A DNA stretch of 64,000 nt, taken from assembly GCF_025060755.1 (NCBI RefSeq), contig NZ_JANYUY010000001.1:522628-586627 (forward strand). The letters are read 5' to 3'. Below the pieces are notes generated by a model. It was not told the origin of the DNA, searched no databases, and was given only the letters and a program-made list of their open reading frames with translations. Source of the stretch: Paenibacillus doosanensis. GTDB lineage: Bacteria; Bacillota; Bacilli; Paenibacillales; NBRC-103111. Position 1 is the first letter of the stretch. Every line of letters begins with the position of its first letter. Of this stretch, positions 10,098 through 20,200 are shown piece after piece. The position numbers and the translations under genes are program-made.

Positions 10098-11194
10098 GCG
10101 GTACCTCCTGCTTTCGTTTTGCGGATCATAGCAACAATAACTAAGAGAATCGGCAGCAAATACTGTACGGTAGCATAATAGAATGGGCCTCTCGTCCCGA
10201 TCGTGCGGCCGAGCTCCTGCAAATTGGTGGCCGACCAGACGCTGAACATCAGCAGGAGCAGCCCTATCGGGAACACGAGGACGCGGTACCCGGACAGCCC
10301 AAGCCACTGCGCCGTCCCAAGCGCAATGATATAGAAGAAGGTAGAGATTTTAATGAAAATACCCAAAATCCAGATAGCCATTACGATAGCCTCCACATGC
10401 TCGATGAAATCTCCCGCTTGAATGTAGCGCGCGGCGAGAAACGGAGAATAAATGACGCTGGCGGATAGACCGCCGTACAAAGACCATACGACCAGGTTCG
10501 TTATCAGCAGCGTTGCCATCACCGCCATAATCGACATTCCGCATAAGCGCATCCCCTTCGAGCGGTCGATCAGCAAAGGAAGCAAAAAAGCGATAATCAT
10601 ATATTCCCCATACCAGCCGCCGATAGGGATTAGCGCCCCCAGCAAGGAGGGCTTCATTCCATGCTCCATCACCGGCAGAAGCCTTCTTAAATCCAGTTCC
10701 GGAGTCAGCAGCAGCACGACCGTTACGAACAGGACAATAATGAGAGGCACGAATACCATCGCGCTTCTGCCGATCACCTCCACTCCCCCGCGAACCGCGA
10801 AGGAGGATACGAATATCACGCTCCCCATAATTAGAATCAAAGGCGTGCGGGAAAAAAAACTGCCGACCAGAAACTCGCCGTACTCCCTGACGACATAGCC
10901 GTTCAGCTGAAGATAGAAAAAGATAATGATCAGCCCGATAAGTTTGCCCGGAAACCATCCGGCTATGGCCGTGCTGTATTCGACGATCGACTGCTGGGGG
11001 AACCGGTTGTGAAGCCAGAAGCAAATCCATACGATGAAGCAGCCTCCTGCAGCGCTCCAGATCGCCGAGATCCACATATCCCTGCCCGCAATGACGGCCA
11101 GCATCGAGGGGAGCAGCAGGATTCCGGTAATAACTACCGTCGGATACAGCATAACGGCCATTTGCAGCGAGCTGATTTTGCCTTTTTCTATCAT
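10094..11194 (-). CDS. gerB-like: Spore germination permease, GerB family (second copy)
   Basis: 366 residues with about ten predicted membrane helices, starting MIEKGKISSLQMAVMLYPTV, the usual GerB opening. The family is related to amino acid permeases (APC superfamily) and forms the ligand-binding membrane subunit of germinant receptors. A good ribosome site (GGAGGGGAG) precedes the ATG. It follows a close paralogue (11228-12325), so the operon encodes two B subunits. Confidence 0.93.
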   Translation of the reverse strand: MIEKGKISSLQMAVMLYPTVVITGILLLPSMLAVIAGRDMWISAIWSAAGGCFIVWICFWLHNRFPQQSIVEYSTAIAGWFPGKLIGLIIIFFYLQLNGYVVREYGEFLVGSFFSRTPLILIMGSVIFVSSFAVRGGVEVIGRSAMVFVPLIIVLFVTVVLLLTPELDLRRLLPVMEHGMKPSLLGALIPIGGWYGEYMIIAFLLPLLIDRSKGMRLCGMSIMAVMATLLITNLVVWSLYGGLSASVIYSPFLAARYIQAGDFIEHVEAIVMAIWILGIFIKISTFFYIIALGTAQWLGLSGYRVLVFPIGLLLLMFSVWSATNLQELGRTIGTRGPFYYATVQYLLPILLVIVAMIRKTKAGGTA

Positions 11195-11227
11195 GGTCAG
11201 GTCTCCCCTCCGTGCGCAAACTGGCGC

Positions 11228-12325
11228 TCAGCTTCCGGCAGGCGCAATCTTCTTGCGAATTAGCGCGATGAAAGTGAGCAGCATGGGCAGTACGATTTTG
11301 AGCGTAATATAATAAGCGGCTCCGACCTTGTCGAAAAAATCCGACATCACCTGCACATTCGGCGTCACCCAGGAACTGAACGGCACAAGCAAAAACCCCA
11401 CTGGATAAACGATCCGCCGGTAATCGGAAAAGTTGAGCCACTGCGAGAAAATAAGCAGCAAGCAGTAGTAGTAGACGCATATTTTAACAAAAACGCCCAT
11501 CACCCATATCGCCATCACCATCGCTTCCGTATGCTCGATGAAATCAGCCAGGCTAATATATCTGGAGGCGACCATGACCGGATAAGTATACTTGGACGCC
11601 AAATGGCCGAATAGCAGCAAAATGACCATATTGATGAGCACCATAGTCACAGCGACGACAGCGACCGATAATAAACCGTGCTTCAAGCCTTTGCGCTGAT
11701 CCGCCAAAACCGGCAGAAAAAAGGTGATCAGCATAAAATCGCTGAACCAGCTGATCTGGGGAACGGCTCCCCGAACGGACGGTCCGAGCCCGCCGCCCAA
11801 AACCGGAAGCAGCCGGATAAACTTGAGCTCCGGGATCAGCAGCATGAGAATAAGCAGCAAAAAAATAATGATGAGCGGCACGAACACTTGCGCGCATCGT
11901 CCCAACACTTCCGCGCCGCTGCGCACGGCTATCGCGCAAACGAACACCATGCAGCTGGTGACGACAATCGCAGGAGTGCGCTGCAAGAAATTGCCGACGA
12001 CGAATTCCTCGTATTCCCTGATAACAAATCCCGTATCCTGCAAGTAAAGGAAGAAAACCACGAAGCCGAAGCATTTGCCGAGCCATTTGCCGATAATAAG
12101 CTCGCTTGCTTCCACGATGCTCTTTCCCGGGTACAGCGTATGAAGCTTGTACATGGCGTAGACCAGAACAAAGCCGACGGCGCAAGCCCATAAAGGGGAA
12201 AGCCAGGCATCCTGCTTTGCGTATTTGACGGTAATGGCCGGTAAAATCAATATAGCGGTAGCCAAAATGGTGGGAAACATCAGCATTCCCATTTGCATGG
12301 CCGTTAATCTTCCCTTTTCGATCAT
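11228..12325 (-). CDS. gerB-like: Spore germination permease, GerB family (first copy)
   Basis: 365 residues, about ten membrane helices, opening MIEKGRLTAMQMGMLMFPTI, parallel to the next gene. Both copies share blocks such as EFVVGNFLQRTP / EFLVGSFFSRTP and DFIEHTEAMVMAIWVMG / DFIEHVEAIVMAIWILG. The start overlaps the gerA stop by four bases. Two full-length B subunits in one operon could give receptors of alternative specificity or a mixed receptor, which is inference. Confidence 0.93.
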   Translation of the reverse strand: MIEKGRLTAMQMGMLMFPTILATAILILPAITVKYAKQDAWLSPLWACAVGFVLVYAMYKLHTLYPGKSIVEASELIIGKWLGKCFGFVVFFLYLQDTGFVIREYEEFVVGNFLQRTPAIVVTSCMVFVCAIAVRSGAEVLGRCAQVFVPLIIIFLLLILMLLIPELKFIRLLPVLGGGLGPSVRGAVPQISWFSDFMLITFFLPVLADQRKGLKHGLLSVAVVAVTMVLINMVILLLFGHLASKYTYPVMVASRYISLADFIEHTEAMVMAIWVMGVFVKICVYYYCLLLIFSQWLNFSDYRRIVYPVGFLLVPFSSWVTPNVQVMSDFFDKVGAAYYITLKIVLPMLLTFIALIRKKIAPAGS

Positions 12326-13914
12326 CCGCTTCCATCCCCTTGCGGCGGTTTGGGCCTAAGCCCCGGTGCCTGTCGCCGACGGTTCACAGTGCCGGTTAAT
12401 TTCGGCCTTATGCTTCTGGCCCATAGCGGCGTACGGATTAACACGTCCTGAACCAGGTTTTTATGCATGGGCGCAAGAGATGACAAATAAGGAACGCCGA
12501 AGGAACGCAGCGTGCACAAATGAATGACGATGGTAATAATCCCCAGCATGAGGCCGAGAAGTCCGAGAAAGCCGGCGAGAAACATCAGCGGGAACCGGAG
12601 CAGCCGGATCGATATGCCCAGCGTATATCGCGGGAAGGTGAACGAAGCGATGCCGGTAAACGCGACGACCATAACCATCGGCGAGGAGACGAGCCCTGCG
12701 GAAATGGCCGCCTGACCGATGACGAGAGCGCCGACGATGCTGACCGCAGGTCCGACCTGCTTCGGCAGGCGCAATCCCGCTTCCCTTAACGCCTCGAAGG
12801 TAATTTCCATCAGCAGCGCCTCGATCAGCGCGGGGAAAGGGATCTCTTCCCTCGACTTGGCTACGCTGAGCAGCAGCGTCGTCGGAATCATCTCTTGGTG
12901 GTATGTCAAAATAGCTACATAAGCGGACGGAATGGTCAAGGCGATGACAAAGAAGCAATAGCGCAGCCATCGGATGAACGTTCCCGCCCAGAACGTCTGG
13001 TAGTAATCTTCCGGAGACTGGATCAGCGAAAACAGCGTAATCGGCATTACCAGTACCGAAGGAGAACCGTCGATGATAACCGCCGCCCGGCCTTCCAGCA
13101 AATTGCCCACAACGACGTCGGGCCTTTCCGTAGAGAGCATCTGCGGGAACGGCGTGAGCGGGTTGTCGCCGATCAGTTCCTCAACATAGTAGCTGTCGAG
13201 AATGCCGTCGATATCGATGCGCTGCAGCCGGCTTATAATTTCATCGATTAATGCGGGATCGACGACCCCTTTGATATAAGTGACGACTACCTCGGTTTGC
13301 GTATATCGCCCGATCTTGAGCGATTTCATCTTGAGCGCCGGGCTCTTGATGCTTCTTCGCAGCAAAGAAGTGTTGACACCCAGAGCTTCCGTAAACCCGA
13401 GCCGCGGTCCCCGTACTACCGATTCGGCAACAGGCTCCTCGATATTCCGTTTCGGCCACTTGGCCAGGCCCAATGATACCGCTTGATTGTCGCCGTCGAC
13501 GAAGATGACAGGATTGCCCTTGGAAATCTCGTCGGCAGCTTGATCAAACGTCGCAATTTCCTTGGCGTGGCATACGCTGATGCTCTTTGAAATAATCGAT
13601 CTGCCCTTTTCGGATTCGGCGACGCCTTCCATGAGCGGATTAAGGACGTGCTGATCTATCATATCGGTATCCGACATCTCATCGATAAAGATAAGGAACG
13701 CATCCGTTATACCGCCGATTTTAAAGTGATGGAATACGATATCCGAGCAATCTTCATACAAGGAGGACAAGTAGTTGTAATTGTCGTTCAACTCTATGAA
13801 AATTGCTTTGCCCGCCGTTTGCGTTTGCTGCTGCGGCTGCACCGCCGCTGCGGCGGATTGCGCAGACGCGCGGGATTTCAACGGTTTCTTGGCAAGCCAC
13901 TTGATGAAGTTCAC
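12322..13914 (-). CDS. gerA-like: Spore germination receptor subunit GerA
   Basis: 530 residues. N-terminal soluble region (about 50-290) with the GerA-family segments DPALIDEIISRLQRIDIDGI and PFPQMLSTERPDVVVGNLLEGR, then membrane segments from about 310, including IPSAYVAILTYHQEMIPT. The start is placed at a GTG (13914) with AAGGGG seven bases upstream; an ATG 63 bases upstream gives an N-terminus unlike the family. An Ala/Gln-rich stretch follows the first 15 residues. First gene of the operon gerA, gerB, gerB, gerC, small protein; expression should be restricted to the forespore. Confidence 0.92.
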   Translation of the reverse strand: MNFIKWLAKKPLKSRASAQSAAAAVQPQQQTQTAGKAIFIELNDNYNYLSSLYEDCSDIVFHHFKIGGITDAFLIFIDEMSDTDMIDQHVLNPLMEGVAESEKGRSIISKSISVCHAKEIATFDQAADEISKGNPVIFVDGDNQAVSLGLAKWPKRNIEEPVAESVVRGPRLGFTEALGVNTSLLRRSIKSPALKMKSLKIGRYTQTEVVVTYIKGVVDPALIDEIISRLQRIDIDGILDSYYVEELIGDNPLTPFPQMLSTERPDVVVGNLLEGRAAVIIDGSPSVLVMPITLFSLIQSPEDYYQTFWAGTFIRWLRYCFFVIALTIPSAYVAILTYHQEMIPTTLLLSVAKSREEIPFPALIEALLMEITFEALREAGLRLPKQVGPAVSIVGALVIGQAAISAGLVSSPMVMVVAFTGIASFTFPRYTLGISIRLLRFPLMFLAGFLGLLGLMLGIITIVIHLCTLRSFGVPYLSSLAPMHKNLVQDVLIRTPLWARSIRPKLTGTVNRRRQAPGLRPKPPQGDGSG

Positions 13915-14046
13915 AGAGCATCCCCTTTTCGCACAGATTGTCGCCGTAAAATTGGTATGGATATTCTCCATTCTCACCCAAGAGCCGTTTTTTTATCCAA
14001 AACTCCGCAGTTCTTCCATGCGGCGAAAACGCCGACTGTATAATGC

Positions 14047-14088
14047 AAAAAAAGAGACCGCGGACAGCGAAGTCCACGATCTCTCTTT
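14047..14088 (-). terminator. Rho-independent terminator after the efflux operon
   Basis: Read on the minus strand, a stem AGAGATCGTGGAC / GTCCGCGGTCTCT with a TTCGCT loop is followed by a run of seven T. It lies just past the stop of the 605-residue secreted protein and ahead of gerA, separating the two operons. Confidence 0.85.
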
Positions 14089-14108
14089 CACGAAATATCT
14101 GCTATCGA

Positions 14109-15926
14109 TTAGGGCTGAACCAGCGTTTTCACGAGTCTTGTCGCTTCGCCGTTCGGCGTATCGATCGACTCGTACAGCTTGACGGTAATCGGAGAGCTGA
14201 CCTGGTCGGTTTTAATATTGCTCAGATCTATCGTCTGTTCTCCGCTTACCAGCTTATTATCGCCGGTAAACGGCACGGTTTGCGAGCCTAACGACCGGCC
14301 CGCGCTGTCTACAAGCTCGACTTTGAACTTGGAGAAGTTCTGATCGACAACGACGTCCTCCAGACGGTTCACGGTCAGCCACAGCTTCAGCTTGTAGGAA
14401 TACGTCAAGCCTTGCCCGCCCGCGGCCGTATTCGTGAAGGCGGACAGCGTCCAATCGTCCAGCTTCACGTTGAACGGATAGAACGACATCAGCGAATCGT
14501 CCGTATCCTTTTGAACGGCGACGTTGAAATTGGCGATCGTGCTGCTGTACGGAGCCGCCGTCACGTTGTCGAGCAGCTTCATCGTCATCGTCTCTCCGGA
14601 TTCCGATGCCGGAATCATAAAGGAATAGCTGACGACATAGCCGAGGTTCGGCATCAGCTCGGCCGCCGTCGTCGATTGACGGGTTCCCGCATAGCTGGAG
14701 CCGTCGCCTCCGACCAGCTCGGTCTGGAAGGCAGGCGTCGCTACCGTCATATCGCTCTTGTTCGATATTTTGAACTTGGCGACAACCGATTTGAAGCCTT
14801 CTCCTTCATTCTCATGCATATGAAGCTCGACAAGCGATACTTCCGTCTTCGAATCGATCAGATGATTGAGCGGGTCCACCGCTATCGGCGAGCCGATCGT
14901 ATAATCGCCGGCCGTATTCGAAGGCGACGACGGCGTCGGCGCCGCGATGATCAGCCGCGCGACATCGAAGCCCGGCTGGGTCTGCGCCGATGCTCCGGCG
15001 GCCGACCCGGCAGCGGCTCCGCCCGCCGCGCTTCCCGCTCCTGCCCCGGCGGCTCCCTGAGCCGAGGAGGCGCCACCGGCCGGAACGAAAGCTTCCGTCG
15101 TCATCAGCAGCAAGCTCTGCAGCGAGACGTCCTGATCCAGCGTTACCGAGAAATGCACGTACTTCTTCTCTCCTGCGGCCAATGTGACCGGCTCCTGCTC
15201 CACTCTTTTCCCGGCGTACGTTTTATCGGCCGTCTTGCCGTCCAGCCGGAAATCCGGTACGGTCTCCGTGCCGGTACCTTGGTTGTCCGCAAGCACAGTA
15301 ATCAGATATGAATACCCGTTAGCGTCGTTTTGCTTACTCATTTCCACCGGCGTGTAACGCAGCGGGGAGCTGGACGAAGGCAGCGAGAACGTCTCGCCCC
15401 AGGCGATGTTGGCCGACGGATCGGTCAGCTCTCCCTTCGTTCCGTACCATACGCTCGAGGTTACCGGAACGTTCAGCAGCACCTTCTCCGTCTTCGGATA
15501 CGTGTACTCGTCGACCTCGACGAACGACAGCTCGCTGATCTCCGCATCGGTCGGCCGGTCGACCGTAACCATATAAGTGAGCTCCGCGCTTTCCTGAGCC
15601 ATCAAGGAACGGGCGTTGGCGCTGCTCGCTTGCAGCGTGTACACCGTTCCTTCCGTCGTCTTCACCCTGACTTCGTAATCGGGCACGCGGGCCATCGCTC
15701 CCGTATTGTTGGTCAATCCGACCAAAGCCCCGATCTGCAGGCCGCCCGACGTGCGGTTGACCGACACGCTTTTGACTACGGCGGACATCGATTCGTTCAA
15801 CGAATACGAGGCGCTGCTAACTACAGCTGCCGCGGGCGCGTCATCCGCCATCGCGGGAACCGACGAACCGATCAGCGCTACCGATAACACGGTAGCGGCC
15901 ATCGCCGCTCTCCAGTTTGTTTTCAT
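14109..15926 (-). CDS. Secreted protein of unknown function, third gene of the RND efflux operon
   Basis: 605 residues. Signal peptide (MKTNWRAAMAATVLSVALIG, cleavage near AMADD). The rest is rich in beta-strand patterns typical of immunoglobulin-like extracellular domains, in three or four repeats of the form NKSD/NNTG followed by VPxF or VPDY and a later 'LMPNLGYVVSYSFMIP' type strand. A low-complexity Gly/Ala/Ser linker sits around residues 280-310. No catalytic motif is seen and I do not recognise the family. It follows the adaptor gene by 78 bases with GGGAGG before the ATG, so it is probably an exported accessory of the pump. Confidence 0.8.
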   Translation of the reverse strand: MKTNWRAAMAATVLSVALIGSSVPAMADDAPAAAVVSSASYSLNESMSAVVKSVSVNRTSGGLQIGALVGLTNNTGAMARVPDYEVRVKTTEGTVYTLQASSANARSLMAQESAELTYMVTVDRPTDAEISELSFVEVDEYTYPKTEKVLLNVPVTSSVWYGTKGELTDPSANIAWGETFSLPSSSSPLRYTPVEMSKQNDANGYSYLITVLADNQGTGTETVPDFRLDGKTADKTYAGKRVEQEPVTLAAGEKKYVHFSVTLDQDVSLQSLLLMTTEAFVPAGGASSAQGAAGAGAGSAAGGAAAGSAAGASAQTQPGFDVARLIIAAPTPSSPSNTAGDYTIGSPIAVDPLNHLIDSKTEVSLVELHMHENEGEGFKSVVAKFKISNKSDMTVATPAFQTELVGGDGSSYAGTRQSTTAAELMPNLGYVVSYSFMIPASESGETMTMKLLDNVTAAPYSSTIANFNVAVQKDTDDSLMSFYPFNVKLDDWTLSAFTNTAAGGQGLTYSYKLKLWLTVNRLEDVVVDQNFSKFKVELVDSAGRSLGSQTVPFTGDNKLVSGEQTIDLSNIKTDQVSSPITVKLYESIDTPNGEATRLVKTLVQP

Positions 15927-16004
15927 CTTTCTTTGCCTCCCTTAGAAGGGTGGTGATTGATTCGTGGCCTTCGGCAGCTTGTTCACCACGCTTTTAGCGA
16001 TAGA

Positions 16005-17282
16005 TTATTTCTGATTATTGGCGTCTTGAGCAACCGTTACTTTCTGGCCGTCCTTCAGCTGATGCTGCCCGGAGACGACCACCTGCTCGCCGGCTTTCAC
16101 TCCGTCCAACACTTCCTGATACGTTTCGTTTACCCGGCCGAGCTTTATCGGACGCTTCTCTACCTGGTCTCCCTTCAAAATAAATACGAAGGCGTCGCTG
16201 CCCTCTCTTACGATGCTAAGGCTCGGCACCGCGATGACCATCTGCTCCTCCTTGCTCGTTAGCTGTATCTGCACTCGGGAGCCCGGCTTCAAGTAGCCGT
16301 CGGCGTTAGCGACTTCCAGCTCCAGCGGGTACGATTTGGTCTGCGAGTTCATCACGTCCGCCAAATAGGTGACGCGTCCTTGCAGCAGCTTGTCCGGATT
16401 GTCCGCGCTGTAGAAGGAAAGCTCCTGCTTGCCTTTGACGAGCGCCGCCGCGGCTTCGCTCAAATCCGCTTTGATTTTGATCGGATCAAGCTGCTGCACT
16501 TGGCCGACCTTGCCTCCGCGCGCCACGGATTGGCCGACTTCCACGGACAGATCCGTCAGCACCCCGGATATCGGCGCCTTCACGGCGTAGTTATCCAGCG
16601 TATTGTCGATGTCTTGAAGGCTGAGCTTCGCGGAATCGACCTGCGACTGGGCGCTGGCGAGCCCGTTGGTTTTGTCCATAGCGTCCAGCTTGTTTTGCAG
16701 ATTTTGCAAATCCAGCTGCGCGCTGTTCACCTGCATCTCGCTTTGTTCCAATTGGCGCTTCGTTACAAGGCCTGCGTCGTAATCGTTATGCATCTTGTTG
16801 TAATCCTTGGTCACGCTGTCCAGCTGCTGCTGCGCCTTTGCGATCGAATTTTGCAGCTCCGTCTTGCTGTTTGTGAGGTCTTCGGACGCTTTTTGCAGCG
16901 CGTCCTCTGCGCTTTTCAGAGCAACCTCGCTTTTATCCTTTTGCAGGAGCGCGTCCTTTTGATCCAGTCTGAAAATCACCTCCCCCTGCTGCACCGTATC
17001 TCCCCGTTTTTTAACGATCTCGAGCACTTGCCCGTCGGCTTTGGGGCTAATATCGACTTCGGAGGCGGCGACGATATCCGCTACCTGCTCCTTCGGATCG
17101 CCCATGCTTTGCTTGTCGACGGCGGCCGTTTTTACCGTCTTCGTATCCGTCTGCGCGGCGGCATTGGGGCTGGCGGTCTTGGGCGAGGCGCAGCCTGCGG
17201 CCAGCGCCGCGACCACCATCACCATGCTCGCCGTTTTAACCCATTGCATCCTGTTATGACGCGTCCTTTTACGCTGATTCAT
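16005..17282 (-). CDS. HlyD/AcrA-type efflux adaptor lipoprotein
   Basis: 425 residues with a lipobox (VVAALAAGCASPK) after a basic start. A biotinyl-lipoyl-like half (SEVDISPKADGQVLEIVKKRG) at about 70-100, a long coiled-coil hairpin (about 120-210), the second lipoyl half (YAVKAPISGVLTDLSVEVGQ) and a C-terminal beta-barrel (GRVNETYQEVLDGVKAGEQVVV) follow the standard membrane-fusion-protein order. It links the RND pump encoded upstream to the cell wall space. The start has AAGGGGAG upstream; 12 bases separate it from the pump gene. Confidence 0.93.
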   Translation of the reverse strand: MNQRKRTRHNRMQWVKTASMVMVVAALAAGCASPKTASPNAAAQTDTKTVKTAAVDKQSMGDPKEQVADIVAASEVDISPKADGQVLEIVKKRGDTVQQGEVIFRLDQKDALLQKDKSEVALKSAEDALQKASEDLTNSKTELQNSIAKAQQQLDSVTKDYNKMHNDYDAGLVTKRQLEQSEMQVNSAQLDLQNLQNKLDAMDKTNGLASAQSQVDSAKLSLQDIDNTLDNYAVKAPISGVLTDLSVEVGQSVARGGKVGQVQQLDPIKIKADLSEAAAALVKGKQELSFYSADNPDKLLQGRVTYLADVMNSQTKSYPLELEVANADGYLKPGSRVQIQLTSKEEQMVIAVPSLSIVREGSDAFVFILKGDQVEKRPIKLGRVNETYQEVLDGVKAGEQVVVSGQHQLKDGQKVTVAQDANNQK

Positions 17283-17294
17283 TGTTTTCTCCCC

Positions 17295-20200
17295 TTACAT
17301 ATCCATGGTTTGATTCGGTTTGGCTTTGCGGTGGAACCATCCGCCGATCCGCCCTTTAATGGCTTCGATCAGCTCATACACGACAGGCACGACGACCAGC
17401 GTAAGCAGCGTGGAGGTGGTGAGCCCGCCGATGACGACGACGGCAAGACCTTTGGAAATCAAGGTGCCTTTGGTCAAGCCCAGCGCCAGCGGAATTAACG
17501 CCACGACCGTCGCTCCGGCCGTCATAATGATCGGTCTGAGCCGTACCATACCCGCTTCAACCAATGCGTGGCGGACGGTATAGCCTTCCTGACGCAATTG
17601 CTGGGCGCGGTCGATCAGGACGATCGCATTCGTTACGACGATCCCGATCAGCATCATAAAGCCGATCAGCGACGTAATATTCAGCGATTCGCCGGTTAAC
17701 AATAAAGCAATAAGACCGCCGATCGCCGCAAACGGCAGCGAGAACAAAATCGCGAATGGCGCTCCCGCATTGCCGAAGGCAAGCACCATGACCAGGTATA
17801 CGATGAACACCGCCGCAGCCATCGCTACGAACAGCTGGGAGAAGCTTTCCTGAATATCCGCCGTAACCCCTTTGACTTCCCGGGATACGCCGTCCGGCAG
17901 CTGAACTTCATTCAGCGCCGCGGATACTTTATTGCTGACGCCGGATTTGTTCTCGTCGTTGATTTTAGCCGTAATGCTGACGACCTGCTCGCGCGAATCG
18001 CGCTGCAGCGACGCAGGAGCCTGCACCTCTTTGATCTTGGCTACTTCGTTCAAATAAATCGTATTGCCGTTTGCAGCCTTCAAAGGCATTTTGCCGATTT
18101 TATCGAGCGAGTTTTTATCGTCTTTGGCCAGCTCGACCGTCGTTTTATACAAGATGTTATCAAAGTGCAGATCGCCGAGCTGTTCCTTCTGAATCCAACT
18201 GCGGGCCGAATCCCGAATCGCCGCGGCGCTTAGGCCGAACAAACGGGCTTTTTGCTGGTCGACGGCAATTTCAACCTCTGTCTTGGAATCGCTCAGGCTG
18301 TCTTCGACTTCGGACAGTTCCGGGAAGCTTTGCAGCTTTTGTTTGACAAGCGCCGCCGCGTCTTCCAGCTGCTTCTGATCGTCGCCTTTGAGCATGTAGC
18401 TGAAATCGGTCGTAGAAACGCCGCCGCCGCCGCCGGCCAACGTTTTGGGCGTAACCTCGGAGCCTTTAGGCAGCTCGTCCAAAATCAGCTTCTTGTACTG
18501 ATCCCTCACTTGATCCGGATCGGCCGTTTCATTCACTTCCGTATATACCTCGGACTGGTAAGCGACCTGGTCCGTCTTGCCGCCGTAGCCGACCAACGCT
18601 TCCACATAGGTGAACAGCGGCTGGCCCGAACCGTCCTTCGCATCGCGCAGCATCGCTTCGATCTGCTTGGTCTGCTCATCTGTGCTTTCGATGGACGTTT
18701 CGTAAGGCAGCTTGATGGAAAAGTACATCTGCCGCTCAGAGCTGCCTTCGGGAATAAAGCTGACGGCCAAATTAGGCACTACCGTCGCCAAGGTGACGAC
18801 GAGCAGCAAACCGGACACGAGCAGCGTTTTGATCCGATGGTTCAAACACCACTTAAGCACCCGCTCGTACCATGCCTGCAACCGGCCGCGATGCGACTCG
18901 TCATGATGCTTGATGCGTCCGCCTTTTAACACCAGCAGCTTGGCCATCATCGGGATGACGGTCAAGGCGACCAGCAGGGAAGCGAGCAGCGCGCACGCCA
19001 GCGTAATGGCGAACGGCCGGAAAAACTCGCCGGCAATCCCGCTGACCAATCCGATCGGAGCGAACACGCCGACCGTCGCCAAGGTCGACGACGTAATCGC
19101 CATCGCTACCTGCTTGGTAGCGAGCTTAATGACGGATTCATTACGTTCCTGCGCCTTTTGCAGCGCGGAGTAAATGTTCTCGATAACGACGATACTATCG
19201 TCGACGACGCGCCCGACCGCAATGAACATACCGCCGAGCGTCATAATGTTAAGCGTGATATGAAGCTGGGACATCATCAATAACGTAATGAGTATCGACA
19301 ACGGAATCGATACGAGAACGATCAAGGTCATGCGCGCATTGCGCAAAAACAGCAAAATCATCAAGGAAGCGAGCAGCGCTCCGGAAATCCCTTCCTTCAG
19401 CATGCCGTGAACCGATTCGTTAACTTCGTCCGCGCTGTTGTAAATGGCCTTGAAGGTCACGCCGGGCATCGATTGCTGCCAGCCTTCGATCAGCTTATCG
19501 GCATCGTCGGAGAAATTCACCGCATTGGCGCTTTTCGTCTTGTACAGATGAATGCCGATAGCGGGTTTGCCATCTAACCGCGCGTTGAATTCGGAATCGG
19601 TGACGGCTTTGATGACGGCAATTTCCTTGAGCGTAATCGTGCCCCCGCTCGCCGTTTGCAGCTCCATCTGTTCCAGATTGTACAGGCTGTCCAAATCGCC
19701 GGTAACCCGCGCCATCTTCGTATTTCCGTCAAAATCGACCGAACCGATAGGGCCGCTCGACAGCGCGCTGCGGATCGACGCGGTCACCTGTGCAGGCGTC
19801 AAGCCGTAGCTGTTCAACGCATCGGCGTTCAGCTGAATGTCCATCGTCGTCTCCCGCGAACCGATGGAATCGACATGGTCGATCCCCTGCATCGACTCGA
19901 AGCCGGGCTTAATCTGATCCTCATACAGCTGATCGAGCTCGGTCTGGCTCATCCCGTTATCGGCGTAAATCGCCAGGTAATAAGCGGGAATCGATGCGAA
20001 GCCGAACGTCGAGACCTTCGGTCTTTCCGCCGTAGACGGCAGATTCACTTCCTGAACGAGGCTCTCGATATCCTGCTTCTTTTTGTCGGTATCGACGTCC
20101 TGTTTGAACTGAACGATAATCGTCGATACGTTGTCGCTGGAGGTCGACGTTAAGGAATCCAGGTCCTCGATGTTCGCTACCTTATCCTCCAGCGGCTTGG

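Noticed and set aside
10098..10307. N-terminal extension of the GerC lipoprotein
   Set aside because: The extension overlaps the GerB gene out of frame; the ATG at 10097 has the ribosome site and places the lipobox correctly.
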